Shown here in pieces: positions 12,381 through 25,516 of a DNA stretch of 64,000 nucleotides (its first letter is position 1; each line of letters begins with the position of its first letter). Position numbers and translations under genes: made by a program. Source of the stretch: Isoperla grammatica (Eukaryota > Arthropoda > Insecta > Plecoptera > Perlodidae); NCBI GenBank assembly GCA_945910005.1, contig OX246746.1, forward strand, positions 20,495,316-20,559,315, given 5' to 3'. The notes below the pieces were generated by a model. It ran no database searches, was not told the origin of the DNA, and saw nothing but the letters and a program-made list of their open reading frames with translations.

Positions 12381-13360
12381 ACTGAACAAAACAAAAATCT
12401 AAACCAACAGGTGTGAGGTGCGTCCCCCTGTGCACACCATTTAATACTGAACAAAACAAAACACTAAACCAACAGGTGTAAGGTGATCGTTCCCTATGTG
12501 CACCATTTAAAACATGACATAAGAAACTTGCCAAGTATAAACCAACAGGTGTGAGGTGCGTCCCCCTGTGCACACCATTTAATACTGATCAAAACAAAAA
12601 TCTAAACCAACAGGTGTAAGGTGATCGTTCCCTTTGTGCACCATTTAAAACATTACATAAGAAACTTGCCAAGTATAAACCAACAGGTGTGAGGGGCGTC
12701 CCCCTGTGCACACCATTTAATACTGAACAAAACAAAACACTAAACCAACAGGTGTAAGGTGATCGTTCCCTATGTGCACCATTTAAAACATGACATAAGA
12801 AACTTGCCAAGTATAAACCAACAGGTGTGAGGTGCGTCTCCCTGTGCACACCATTTAATACTGAAAAAAACAAAAATCTAAACCAACAGGTGTGAGGTGA
12901 TCGTTCCCTATGTGCACCATTTAAAACATGACATAAGAAACTTGCCAAGTATAAAGCAACAGGTGTGAGGTGCGTCCCCCTGTGCACACCAATTAAAACT
13001 GAACAAAACAAAAATCTAAACCAACAGGTGTAAGGTGATCGTTCCCTATGTGCACCATTTAAAACATGACATAAGAAACTTGCCAAGTATAAACCAACAG
13101 GTGTGAGGTGCGTCCCCCTGTGCACACCATTTAATACTGAACAAAACAAAAATCTAAACCAACAGGTGTAAGGTGATCGTTCCCTATGTGCACCATTTAA
13201 AACATGACATAAGAAACTTGCCAAGTATAAAGCAACAGGTGTGAGGTGCGTCCCCCTGTGCACACCATTTAATACTGAACAAAACAAAAATCTAAACCAA
13301 CAGGTGTGAGGTGCGTCCCCCTGTGCACACCATTTAATACTGAACAAAACAAAAATCTAA

Positions 13361-14732
13361 ATCAACAGGTGTGAGGTGCGTCCCCCTGTGCACACCATTT
13401 AATACTGAACAAAACAAAAATCTAAACCAACAGGTGTAAGGTGATCGTTCCCTATGTGCACCATTTAAAACATGACACAAGAAACTTGCCAAGTATAAAC
13501 CAACAGGTGTGAGGTGCGTCCCCCTGTGCACACCATTTAATACTGAACAAAACAAAAATCTAAACCAACAGGTGTAAGGTGATCGTTCCCTATGTGCACC
13601 ATTTAAAACATGACATAAGAAACTTGCCAAGTATAAACCAACAGGTGTGAGGTGCGTCCCCCTGTGCACACCATTTAATACTGAACAAAACAAAAATCTA
13701 AACCAACAGGTGTAAGGTGATCGTTCCCTATGTGCACCATTTAAAACATGACATAAGAAACTTGCCAAGTATAAACCAACAGGTGTGAGGTGCGTCCCCC
13801 TGTGCACACCATTTAATACTGAACAAAACAAAAATCTAAACCAACAGGTGTAAGGTGATCGTTCCCTATGTGCACCATTTAAAACATGACATAAGAAACT
13901 TGCCAAGTATAAACCAACAGGTGTGAGGTGCGTCCCCCTGTGCACACCATTTAATACTGAACAAAACAAAAATCTAAACCAACAGGTGTAAGGTGATCGT
14001 TCCCTATGTGCACCATTTAAAACATGACATAAGAAACTTGCCAAGTATAAACCAACAGGTGTGAGGTGCGTCCCCCTGTGCACACCATTTAATACTGAAC
14101 AAAACAAAAATCTAAACCAACAGGTGTAAGGTGATCGTTCCCTATGTGCACCATTTAAAACATGACATAAGAAACTTGCCAAGTATAAACCAACAGGTGT
14201 GAGGTGCGTCCCCCTGTGCACACCATTTAATACTGAAAAAAACAAAAATCTAAACCAACAGGTGTGAGGTGATCGTTCCCTATGTGCACCATTTAAAACA
14301 TGACATAAGAAACTTGCCAAGTATAAAGCAACAGGTGTGAGGTGCGTCCCCCTGTGCACACCAATTAAAACTGAACAAAACAAAAATCTAAACCAACAGG
14401 TGTTAGGTGATCGTTCCCTATGTGCACCATTTAAAACATGACATAAGAAACTTGCCAAGTATAAACCAACAGGTGTGAGGTGCGTCCCCCTGTGCACACC
14501 ATTTAATACTGAACAAAACAAAAATCTAAACCAACAGGTGTAAGGTGATCGTTCCCTATGTGCACCATTTAAAACATGACATAAGAAACTTGCCAAGTAT
14601 AAAGCAACAGGTGTGAGGTGCGTCCCCCTGTGCACACCATTTAATACTGAACAAAACAAAAATCTAAACCAACAGGTGTGAGGTGCGTCCCCCTGTGCAC
14701 ACCATTTAATACTGAACAAAACAAAAATCTAA
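13361..14732. repeat. Satellite higher-order repeat unit 1 (1,372 bp)
   Basis: Higher-order units are marked by the variant CTAAATCAACAGG (T in place of C), seen at 13361, 14733, 15277, 16649 and 18021 (position of ATCAACAGG). The spacing of 1,372 equals nine 138-bp dimers plus two extra 65-bp b monomers. The marked internal variants (AATTAAAACTG, TGTTAGGTG, GTATAAAGCAACAGG) recur in the same order in the full-length copies. Confidence 0.9.
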
Positions 14733-15276
14733 ATCAACAGGTGTGAGGTGCGTCCCCCTGTGCACACCATTTAATACTGAACAAAACAAAAATCTAAACC
14801 AACAGGTGTAAGGTGATCGTTCCCTATGTGCACCATTTAAAACATGACATAAGAAACTTGCCAAGTATAAAGCAACAGGTGTGAGGTGCGTCCCCCTGTG
14901 CACACCAATTAAAACTGAACAAAACAAAAATCTAAACCAACAGGTGTAAGGTGATCGTTCCCTATGTGCACCATTTAAAACATGACATAAGAAACTTGCC
15001 AAGTATAAACCAACAGGTGTGAGGTGCGTCCCCCTGTGCACACCATTTAATACTGAACAAAACAAAAATCTAAACCAACAGGTGTAAGGTGATCGTTCCC
15101 TATGTGCACCATTTAAAACATGACATAAGAAACTTGCCAAGTATAAAGCAACAGGTGTGAGGTGCGTCCCCCTGTGCACACCATTTAATACTGAACAAAA
15201 CAAAAATCTAAACCAACAGGTGTGAGGTGCGTCCCCCTGTGCACACCATTTAATACTGAACAAAACAAAAATCTAA
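14733..15276. repeat. Shortened higher-order unit (544 bp)
   Basis: This unit lies between two CTAAATCAACAGG markers and is 544 bp long: three dimers plus two b monomers. The difference from the full unit is 828 bp, exactly six 138-bp dimers, as expected from unequal exchange or slippage in register. Confidence 0.9.
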
Positions 15277-16648
15277 ATCAACAGGTGTGAGGTGCGTCCC
15301 CCTGTGCACACCATTTAATACTGAACAAAACAAAAATCTAAACCAACAGGTGTAAGGTGATCGTTCCCTATGTGCACCATTTAAAACATGACACAAGAAA
15401 CTTGCCAAGTATAAACCAACAGGTGTGAGGTGCGTCCCCCTGTGCACACCATTTAATACTGAACAAAACAAAAATCTAAACCAACAGGTGTAAGGTGATC
15501 GTTCCCTATGTGCACCATTTAAAACATGACATAAGAAACTTGCCAAGTATAAACCAACAGGTGTGAGGTGCGTCCCCCTGTGCACACCATTTAATACTGA
15601 ACAAAACAAAAATCTAAACCAACAGGTGTAAGGTGATCGTTCCCTATGTGCACCATTTAAAACATGACATAAGAAACTTGCCAAGTATAAACCAACAGGT
15701 GTGAGGTGCGTCCCCCTGTGCACACCATTTAATACTGAACAAAACAAAAATCTAAACCAACAGGTGTAAGGTGATCGTTCCCTATGTGCACCATTTAAAA
15801 CATGACATAAGAAACTTGCCAAGTATAAACCAACAGGTGTGAGGTGCGTCCCCCTGTGCACACCATTTAATACTGAACAAAACAAAAATCTAAACCAACA
15901 GGTGTAAGGTGATCGTTCCCTATGTGCACCATTTAAAACATGACATAAGAAACTTGCCAAGTATAAACCAACAGGTGTGAGGTGCGTCCCCCTGTGCACA
16001 CCATTTAATACTGAACAAAACAAAAATCTAAACCAACAGGTGTAAGGTGATCGTTCCCTATGTGCACCATTTAAAACATGACATAAGAAACTTGCCAAGT
16101 ATGAACCAACAGGTGTGAGGTGCGTCCCCTTGTGCACACCATTTAATACTGAAAAAAACAAAAATCTAAACCAACAGGTGTGAGGTGATCGTTCCCTATG
16201 TGCACCATTTAAAACATGACATAAGAAACTTGCCAAGTATAAAGCAACAGGTGTGAGGTGCGTCCCCCTGTGCACACCAATTAAAACTGAACAAAACAAA
16301 AATCTAAACCAACAGGTGTTAGGTGATCGTTCCCTATGTGCACCATTTAAAACATGACATAAGAAACTTGCCAAGTATAAACCAACAGGTGTGAGGTGCG
16401 TCCCCCTGTGCACACCATTTAATACTGAACAAAACAAAAATCTAAACCAACAGGTGTAAGGTGATCGTTCCCTATGTGCACCATTTAAAACATGACATAA
16501 GAAACTTGCCAAGTATAAAGCAACAGGTGTGAGGTGCGTCCCCCTGTGCACACCATTTAATACTGAACAAAACAAAAATCTAAACCAACAGGTGTGAGGT
16601 GCGTCCCCCTGTGCACACCATTTAATACTGAACAAAACAAAAATCTAA
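15277..16648. repeat. Satellite higher-order repeat unit 2 (1,372 bp)
   Basis: Same length and order of variants as the unit at 13361, with only a few base changes (for example GTATGAACC and CCCCTTGTG near 16100-16130). High identity between units spaced over kilobases implies recent homogenisation. Confidence 0.9.
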
Positions 16649-18020
16649 ATCAACAGGTGTGAGGTGCGTCCCCCTGTGCACACCATTTAATACTGAACAA
16701 AACAAAAATCTAAACCAACAGGTGTAAGGTGATCGTTCCCTATGTGCACCATTTAAAACATGACACAAGAAACTTGCCAAGTATAAACCAACAGGTGTGA
16801 GGTGCGTCCCCCTGTGCACACCATTTAATACTGAACAAAACAAAAATCTAAACCAACAGGTGTAAGGTGATCGTTCCCTATGTGCACCATTTAAAACATG
16901 ACATAAGAAACTTGCCAAGTATAAACCAACAGGTGTGAGGTGCGTCCCCCTGTGCACACCATTTAATACTGAACAAAACAAAAATCTAAACCAACAGGTG
17001 TAAGGTGATCGTTCCCTATGTGCACCATTTAAAACATGACACAAGAAACTTGCCAAGTATAAACCAACAGGTGTGAGGTGCGTCCCCCTGTGCACACCAT
17101 TTAATACTGAACAAAACAAAAATCTAAACCAACAGGTGTAAGGTGATCGTTCCCTATGTGCACCATTTAAAACATGACATAAGAAACTTGCCAAGTATAA
17201 ACCAACAGGTGTGAGGTGCGTCCCCCTGTGCACACCATTTAATACTGAACAAAACAAAAATCTAAACCAACAGGTGTAAGGTGATCGTTCCCTATGTGCA
17301 CCATTTAAAACATGACATAAGAAACTTGCCAAGTATAAACCAACAGGTGTGAGGTGCGTCCCCCTGTGCACACCATTTAATACTGAACAAAACAAAAATC
17401 TAAACCAACAGGTGTAAGGTGATCGTTCCCTATGTGCACCATTTAAAACATGACATAAGAAACTTGCCAAGTATAAACCAACAGGTGTGAGGTGCGTCCC
17501 CCTGTGCACACCATTTAATACTGAAAAAAACAAAAATCTAAACCAACAGGTGTGAGGTGATCGTTCCCTATGTGCACCATTTAAAACATGACATAAGAAA
17601 CTTGCCAAGTATAAAGCAACAGGTGTGAGGTGCGTCCCCCTGTGCACACCAATTAAAACTGAACAAAACAAAAATCTAAACCAACAGGTGTTAGGTGATC
17701 GTTCCCTATGTGCACCATTTAAAACATGACATAAGAAACTTGCCAAGTATAAACCAACAGGTGTGAGGTGCGTCCCCCTGTGCACACCATTTAATACTGA
17801 ACAAAACAAAAATCTAAACCAACAGGTGTAAGGTGATCGTTCCCTATGTGCACCATTTAAAACATGACATAAGAAACTTGCCAAGTATAAAGCAACAGGT
17901 GTGAGGTGCGTCCCCCTGTGCACACCATTTAATACTGAACAAAACAAAAATCTAAACCAACAGGTGTGAGGTGCGTCCCCCTGTGCACACCATTTAATAC
18001 TGAACAAAACAAAAATCTAA
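16649..18020. repeat. Satellite higher-order repeat unit 3 (1,372 bp)
   Basis: Third full-length unit, directly adjacent to unit 2. It shares the single change GACACAAGAAAC at its start and carries it a second time near 17038. After 18021 the marker does not recur and the array continues as plain a/b dimers to about 19270. Confidence 0.9.
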
Positions 18021-19269
18021 ATCAACAGGTGTGAGGTGCGTCCCCCTGTGCACACCATTTAATACTGAACAAAACAAAAATCTAAACCAACAGGTGTAAG
18101 GTGATCGTTCCCTATGTGCACCATTTAAAACATGACACAAGAAACTTGCCAAGTATAAACCAACAGGTGTGAGGTGCGTCCCCCTGTGCACACCATTTAA
18201 TACTGAACAAAACAAAAATCTAAACCAACAGGTGTAAGGTGATCGTTCCCTATGTGCACCATTTAAAACATGACATAAGAAACTTGCCAAGTATAAACCA
18301 ACAGGTGTGAGGTGCGTCCCCCTGTGCACACCATTTAATACTGAACAAAACAAAAATCTAAACCAACAGGTGTAAGGTGATCGTTCCCTATGTGCACCAT
18401 TTAAAACATGACATAAGAAACTTGCCAAGTATAAACCAACAGGTGTGAGGTGCGTCCCCCTGTGCACACCATTTAATACTGAACAAAACAAAAATCTAAA
18501 CCAACAGGTGTAAGGTGATCGTTCCCTATGTGCACCATTTAAAACATGACATAAGAAACTTGCCAAGTATAAACCAACAGGTGTGAGGTGCGTCCCCCTG
18601 TGCACACCATTTAATACTGAACAAAACAAAAATCTAAACCAACAGGTGTAAGGTGATCGTTCCCTATGTGCACCATTTAAAACTTGACATAAGAAACTTG
18701 CCAAGTATAAACCAACAGGTGTGAGGTGCGTCCCCCTGTGCACACCATTTAATACTGAACAAAACAAAAATCTAAACCAACAGGTGTAAGGTGATCGTTC
18801 CCTATGTGCACCATTTAAAACATGACATAAGAAACTTGCCAAGTATAAACCAACAGGTGTGAGGTGCGTCCCCCTGTGCACACCATTTAATACTGAACAA
18901 AACAAAAATCTAAACCAACAGGTGTAAGGTGATCGTTCCCTATGTGCACCATTTAAAACATGACATAAGAAACTTGCCAAGTATAAACCAACAGGTGTGA
19001 GGTGCGTCCCCCTGTGCACACCATTTAATACTGAACAAAACAAAACACTAAACCAACAGGTGTAAGGTGATCGTTCCCTATGTGCACCATTTAAAACTTG
19101 ACATAAGAAACTTGCCAAGTATAAACCAACAGGTGTGAGGTGCGTCCCTCTGTGCACACCATTTAATACTGAACAAAACAAAAATCTAAACCAACAGGTG
19201 TAAGGTGATCGTTCCCTATGTGCACCATTTAAAACATGACATAAGAAACTTGCCAAGTATAAACCAACA

Positions 19270-21503
19270 GGTGTGAGGTGCGTATCCCCGTGCACACCAT
19301 TTAAAAAATGACATAAGAAGCTTGCCAAGTATAAACCAACAGGTGTAAGGTTGAGTAGTCCCGTGAACACCATTAAATACTGTAAAAAAACAAAAATCTA
19401 AACCAACAGGTGTGAGGTGCGTATCCCCGTGCACACCATTTAAAAAATGACATAAGAAACTTGCCAAGTATAAACCAACAGGTGTGAGGTTGAGTAGTCC
19501 CGTGCACACCATTTAATACTGAACAAAACAAAACTCTAAACCAACTGGTGTAAGGTGATCGTTCCCTATGTGCACCATTTAAAAAATGACATAAGAAACT
19601 TGCCAAGTATAAACCAACATGTGTGAGGTTGAGTATTCCCGTGCACACCATTAAATACTGAACAAAACAAAAATCTAAACCAACTGGTGTAAGGTGATCG
19701 TTCCCTATGTGCACCATTAAAAAAATTACATAAGGAACTTGCATAGTATAAACCAACAGGTGTGAGGTTGAGTAGTCCCGTGCACACCATTTAATACTGA
19801 ACAAAACAAAACTCTTAACCAACTGGTGTAAGGTGATCGTTCCCTATGTGCACCATTTAAAAAATGACATAAGAAACTTGCCAAGTATAAACCAACAGGT
19901 GTGAGGTTGAGTAGTCCCGTGCACACCATTTAATATTGAACAAAACAAAAATCTAAACCAACAGGTGTGAGGTGCGTATCCCCGTGCACACCATTTAAAA
20001 AATGACATAAGAAACTTGCCAAGTATAAACCAACAGGTGTGAGGTTGAGTATTCCCGTGCACACCATTAAATACTGAACAAAACAAAAATCTAAACCAAC
20101 TGGTGTAAGGTGATCGTTCCCTATGTGCACCATTTAAAAAATGACATAAGAAACTTGCCAAGTATAAACCAACAGGTGTGAGGTTGAGTAGTCCCGTGCA
20201 CACCATTTAATACTGAACAAAACAAAACTCTAAACCAACTGGTGTAAGGTGATCGTTCCCTATGTGCACCATTTAAAAAATGACATAAGAAACTTGCCAA
20301 GTATAAACCAACAGGTGTGAGGTTGAGTAGTCCCGTGCACACCATTTAATACTGAACAAAACAAAAATCTTAACCAACAGGTGTGAGGTGCGTATCCCCG
20401 TGCACACCATTTAAAAAATGACATAAGAAACTTGCCAAGTATAAACCAACAGGTGTGAGGTTGAGTATTCCCGTGCACACCATTAAATACTGAACAAAAC
20501 AAAAATCTAAACCAACAGGTGTGAGGTGCGTATCCCCGTGCACACCATTTAAAAAATGACATAAGAAACTTGCCAAGTATAAACCAACAGGTGTGAGGTT
20601 GAGTAGTCCCGTGCACACCATTTAATACTGAACAAAACAAAACTCTAAACCAACTGGTGTAAGGTGATCAATCCCTATGTGCACTATTTAAAAAATGACA
20701 TAAGAAACTTGCCAAGTATAAACCAACAGGTGTGAGGTTGAGTAGTCCCGTGCACACCATTAAATACTGAACAAAACAAAAATCTAAACCAACATTTGTG
20801 AGGTGCGTATCCCCGTGCACACCATTTAAAAAATGACATAAGAAACTTGCCAAGTATAAACCAACAGGTGTGAGGTTGAGTAGTCCCGTGCACACCATTT
20901 AATACTGAACAAAACAAAAATCTAAACCAACAGGTGTGAGGTGCGTATCCCCGTGCACAGCATTTAAAAAATGACATAAGAAACTTGCCAAGTATAAACC
21001 AACAGGTGTGAGGTTGAGTATTCCCGTGCACACCATTAAATACTGAACAAAACAAATAATCTTAACAAAGAGGTGTAAGGTGATCGTTCCCTATGTGCAC
21101 CATTTAAAAAATGACATAAGAAACTTGCCAAGTATAAACCAACAGGTGTGAGGTTGAGTAGTCCCGTGCACACCATTTAATACTGAACAAAACAAAACTC
21201 TAAACCAACTGGTGTAAGGAGATCGTTCCCTATGTGCACCATTATAAAAATGACATAAGAAGCTTGCCAAGTATAAACCAACAGGTGTGAGGTTGAGTAG
21301 TCCCGTGAACACCATTAAATACTGAACAAAACAAAAATCTAAACCAACAGGTGTGAGGTGCGTATCCCCGTGCACACCATTTAAAAAATGACATTAGAAA
21401 CTTGCCAAGTATAAACCAACAGGTGTGAGGTTGAGCAGTCCCGTGCACACCATTAATTACTGAACAAAACAAAACTCTAAACCAACTGGTGTAAGGTGAT
21501 CGT
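19270..21503. repeat. Right-hand satellite domain with A-rich variant monomers
   Basis: Here type-a units carry CATTTAAAAAATGACATAAG instead of TTTAAAACATGACAT, alternate mainly with type-c (TTGAGTAGTCCCGTG) units and often start CCAACTGGTGT. Divergence between copies is higher than in the central higher-order region, matching the usual pattern of older, less homogenised satellite edges. Confidence 0.85.
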
Positions 21504-24055
21504 TGGCCTTGGTAGCAAAACGGCTTAAAAAATGTTTTTTTCCATTTTTGGGTTTTTATGATCAGATCGCATTCTTTAATACTTTTTGCATCCTGTGAGA
21601 CCATCAGTTTGTAAATCCATCTATATTTGGCCTTACAATTACAATAACAATATTTGGGTCGAATATTCATTATTTTTTTACAGACAAACGGTACGTTTCC
21701 GCCAAAAACAGTTTACTGTTTCGGGATCACGTGGTCAAGATCTATCAAATGTGATTTTAAACCGACAAGGTGTTAAAACTCATTTTTGTTTTACTAGATA
21801 CTAACATATATTCTTGCCCTCCCTGCAAAAAAGTTGAATTTATAGAAATTGATTGATACTATACACTGTAATTTTCAAACAGTGCTTTTGCAGTTTCGAA
21901 GGGCTCAGATTATAGCACGTTGTTAAAATTTCACAGTTTGACAGCTGCACAGACACAGACATGGACAAGCCTTCAGGAGCCGGACATTGTGATAGCAACG
22001 GAGACAAGGTCGGACGAGGGGGCAAACTGGTGCAGTTCTGGTGAATGGTGGAGCTGCAGGAGCCGGACATTGTGGTAGTATGACATTCAAATTTTGAGAG
22101 CCAATTATTGCAAAAATCGATGCTAGAGAATCAATTCTACGATTAATTGGAATAAAAAGAATCCATCGATTAATAGAAAGAATTGAAATGAAAGAGTCGA
22201 TTATTCAAAAGAATCGATTGTTTTCACCCGTATCTACCCTAATATTCCAGTCCCGAGAAAACTATTTAGCAGAGGCAAACTGCAAACTCCATTTTTATCA
22301 TTTACAAGAAAGCTAAAAAAGCTCTTCTATACTTCACTTTGAAGATTAGTTCATCAATGAATGTCCATTAAAAAGAACACCAACCATCAGAGGGAACCAT
22401 TTAGTGTGACTGATCAAGATGTGGAAAATAAACACTGACAGAAAGTCTTAAAACATATGGGAAAGGGACTCAGGGTAGAAAGAAAGCCAAAGGGACAGCT
22501 AAACAAGCTTGGTAATTTTAAGCTTCAATGAAGACTACAAACAAATTTTAACATTTTGTTCTTGTTTACCACGGTTATTTTTTTAGTAGTAATACAGTGT
22601 ATTATCTGTTATCTGTGGTAATATCCAAATCATTTAGGCAAAGACTACTAGACTTGAATTTAGTATGCACAATATACTGTACATTACGGGATCCACCATA
22701 GAGGACCATGCATGGGTAAACATGACTGTAGGAGCATAACAGTGTTTAACAATAACAGTACTATAAACAACATTTTCTTTAACAACGACTCTTTATTTAA
22801 TTCTGCACTAAATTAAACATGTACTGCAGTTCAAAGAATGGCATTATGATTCAGTATAGTACAACTGTTAGATAAAATTACACGACAAATTAATGTAAGT
22901 ATACAGTATAGAAATATAATACAATCTAAGTCATTCACTTGCGACGAACAGATTACTATTCATAGCAGAAAGGTGAATGGTGAATTCAATACAGGTATGA
23001 CATCGGGTAACAACCTTCGGAACTGTGTACTGTACATCTCTTTTCCAAATTCCCAGATCCTTAAACTGTGTGACATCAAACTGAAAAAAAACTACCTTCA
23101 TTCACATCATTTTCATCACAAAAGCATAATACTACTGTAATAAGAAAAAGGTATAAAAAGATGAAGATTACTCATATAAGGAAATTTTGTCTGAGCATTC
23201 CATTTACATTGTAAAATACTGAGTACATATACAAAGAAGATATGAATGGTGGAAAAGTAAAAATTTGTTCAATAGGTTAAATAATACAAAATAATAAAAT
23301 AAAATACAAACTTGTACAAAGTAGTGAAAGTGATCATGGTTGCTATCACCTTCTTTTCATATGCCCACATTTTTGGCTTATTAGGCCATCATACATTTTC
23401 TGGTTTTCCAGTAAAGACGGGACTATTTCTCCCCATAGCTCATGCTCCTGGCATTATCATGACTGGATTAACTATGACAAAATCCAAGTAAAGCTATGTC
23501 AGTCTTTGTTTCAATGGTGCTTATAATACCTACAAAGAAATTTGATTTCTAGGTTGTTGCCAAGCCTTGGAAAGTGCGCCCTGGCACGGACACAACTAAT
23601 GATTGCAGGCCAGCCAGCCGGCCGAATAAGCTTGCTTGCAATAATAGTCGTGTACTCTCTCGTGTCGAGCCCGCTGCCGACAGCTGTGGTCATACGTGTT
23701 GGGAACGAGTGCGTGAATATCGACATTAGCTATTTTTATCTAATATTAGTTATTTTTGTTTAGTCTCGCTGTTTTCCATAATAGTAAAGGTATGTAGTGT
23801 GTAATGTAGCTCGTGCCCAGCTAGAAAAGCGGTCGGTCGATAGCGAATATTGAGCAGAAGGGCGGTACAAGGGGTGCCATGAATGACTTCGCTGCAATAT
23901 CGGCACATAAAGTTCACTTCAATTTAGCATCACAAAAAGACTTAAAAAAAATATCCAGAACTGTTTTTAGAATGTCGGTAATGTTGTATCTGAGAACCAG
24001 GTACCCGATGTCATCCCTAATTCAACACATGAATGAGACCATGCTTAGAAAAGTT
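21504..24055. other. 3' flank / probable 3' UTR of the RhoGAP gene
   Basis: No independent gene is supported. The 3' UTR of the minus-strand RhoGAP gene must begin at 24055; the first plausible AATAAA on that strand is at 22792-22797 (TTTATT on the plus strand), so the transcript could extend over 1 kb here. The zone around 23560-23870 is richer in C, G and CpG than its surroundings. A duplicated AGGAGCCGGACATTGTG lies near 21967 and 22051. Confidence 0.4.
21713..21774 (+). repeat. 62-bp dispersed repeat, copy B
   Basis: About 90 percent identical by eye to 1591-1652, same orientation, and placed just outside the right edge of the satellite. Confidence 0.6.
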
Positions 24056-24171
24056 TTAGTTTGGCACTGTGTTGTGTGATGTCCGATGGTGACACTTGAT
24101 AATCCACTGGGCATTAGGATTTTCCTTGTAGACAACCATCATGATGGCATTGTGTTCAATCTGGCGCTGGG
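24056..24171 (-). CDS. RhoGAP gene exon 13 (C-terminus, stop)
   Basis: Starts after the acceptor TGTTTCAG at 24172 with two bases completing a split codon and ends at TAA (24056-24058). It encodes about 38 residues including KENPNAQWIIKCH, which matches the conserved end of ARHGAP18 proteins (Pro-Asn-Ala-Glu/Gln-Trp-Ile). The tail after that motif is a little longer than in the human protein. Confidence 0.9.
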
Positions 24172-24625
24172 CTGAAACATGACAAGTTTACATTTATATT
24201 AGAGATTTATAGGTCAAGATGAAAATGGGAGATGAATGGAATGCAAGGCAAACACACACTTCTTGGTTCATTGTAATACAGGGAGGATGCCAGGTACACT
24301 AATAACATCATTTAACATAGCTAGAGCACCGTGAATTAGTGTATTTATACTTTTACAAGTTTTGTTTGATGCTAAAACATGAATCCTGTGTTTAATTAGG
24401 TATGTAAGTCTTAAAACAAAACAAGCTAATTATTATTATTATGATTAAATAGAAAAGGATGGAATTATGTAGGCCTACTTGCCCCCAAAACGCAGTACAA
24501 AACATGTTTGTCTATTTGAAAAAATCTTAAATGTAGAACACCTAGCTTTTTGCAGATAAAAAATAAAATAAATAAACAATCACGAGCAACAAAAGTTAGT
24601 TTTAAGCTCCACAACATATACATAC
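24172..24625 (-). other. Intron 12
   Basis: A 454-bp AT-rich intron with GT at 24625 and AG at 24172. Nothing else is recognised in it. Confidence 0.85.
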
Positions 24626-24822
24626 CGATATTCCCACCGATCTCGTACAAGAAGTGTGTTTGCAACGTCATCTCTGGAGAGCCGGTCGCAAGGAAACAGT
24701 TGAAGCTGCCATTTGGAGCCAATTCGATAAGAGCTCGGGACTTGATATCAAAGCGATGACGGCGTGAAACCTTCAAAATGGTCGGCGAGAGATCCGAGTC
24801 TTTGGTGGCTTCTTCCACAATC
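24626..24822 (-). CDS. RhoGAP gene exon 12
   Basis: Acceptor TTACAG at 24823; donor ATCG|GTATGT. The exon is 197 nt, entering with one base to complete a codon and leaving after one base. It encodes about 65 residues ending in FLYEIGGNIG, a signature near the C-terminus of ARHGAP18-family proteins. The part before it has a basic patch (SRRHRFDIK) and a hydrophobic stretch that may be a small folded C-terminal domain of unknown role. Confidence 0.93.
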
Positions 24823-25516
24823 CTGTAACAGAAGCAACATTAACTATTTGGTTGCGTACAGCAATCTAAGTCGAAGTGGGAAAATAAACATTTTTTTGAC
24901 GGAGAATCTTAGAGGATCACTTTATGTGTAAATTACTCTTCATGATTTATCAAGTGCCTGGAGCATCGGCAAAACACATAATTTGAAACAGTGGCCTGCC
25001 TAGCAGGTTTGGAAATGAGCTGTTGGATTACTGAATTGGATTCAGTCACTGTGTTTCTAGTTTTATTTATTTATTTATTTACGTATTTATTTAATGTCTA
25101 TCCTATTCAGTTATAAAAACTGATTTACAAAGGAGGACCTTAAATAAAACTAGGCTATGCAAACAATCAGTAATGATGAAATCATAAATAACTATAACAA
25201 CAAAAACAAAACAAACTAATGTACTATAAAAAAAAATCAAGAACAAGAAAAAATAATTGAGACATTACTAAATAAAATAAAATAAAATGGATATGCATTA
25301 TATAAAATAATAAAAATAAAAGTATATAAATATGAAAGAAGATGAAGAAAAAATGTGTGAAAAAATATATATACATAGGTATATAAAAGTTAGGCCTGTG
25401 CAAAAATCCTGTTAGGCCTGTGCTGTGGTATTGAAAATCTTGATCAGAGAAAATAATTTAATCATTATTTTTGTTAGTTGAATTTTGGAAACAATGCATC
25501 AATCCTTCATGCTTAC
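24823..25516 (-). other. Intron 11, AT-rich
   Basis: A 694-bp intron, very AT-rich. Near 25060-25130 a TTTA-rich tract precedes a motif (TGTCTATCCTATTCAG, then AACTGATT) that recurs in diverged form near 44815 and 60218, probably a retroposon 3' end on the minus strand. Confidence 0.6.

Larger units (their letters stand above)
9352..21503. repeat. 12-kb satellite array of 65/66/73-bp monomers
   Basis: More than 170 related monomers start with TAAACCAACAGGTGT. There are three main types: a (73 bp, containing GATCGTTCCCTATGTGCACC and CATGACATAAGAAACTTG), b (65 bp, containing GCGTCCCCCTGTGCACACC) and c (66 bp, containing TTGAGTAGTCCCGTGCACAC). Alternating a+b gives a 138-bp dimer. Each monomer has a short imperfect inverted repeat, GGTGTG...CACACC or GGTGTA...TGCACC. 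The array starts in diverged monomers near 9352 and stops abruptly near 21503 inside a type-a unit. Because 138 and 66 are multiples of three, long stop-free frames arise on the minus strand; I regard these as a by-product. Confidence 0.95.

Noticed and set aside
13361..18020. CENP-B box in the satellite
   Set aside because: No match to the core TTCG....A..CGGG pattern was seen in the monomers.
9459..19373. Long minus-strand open frames (up to 461 codons) in the satellite as a repeat-protein gene family
   Set aside because: The frames follow from the 138/66-bp periods, end wherever extra 65-bp monomers shift the phase, have no common start context, and read across the satellite without any recognisable domain or splice structure.
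9352..21503. CRISPR array
   Set aside because: Units are contiguous diverging monomers without unique spacers, in a eukaryotic genome.
23879..24079. Plus-strand 66-codon frame overlapping the RhoGAP stop
   Set aside because: It is antisense to the end of the last coding exon and its 3' UTR; no family resemblance.
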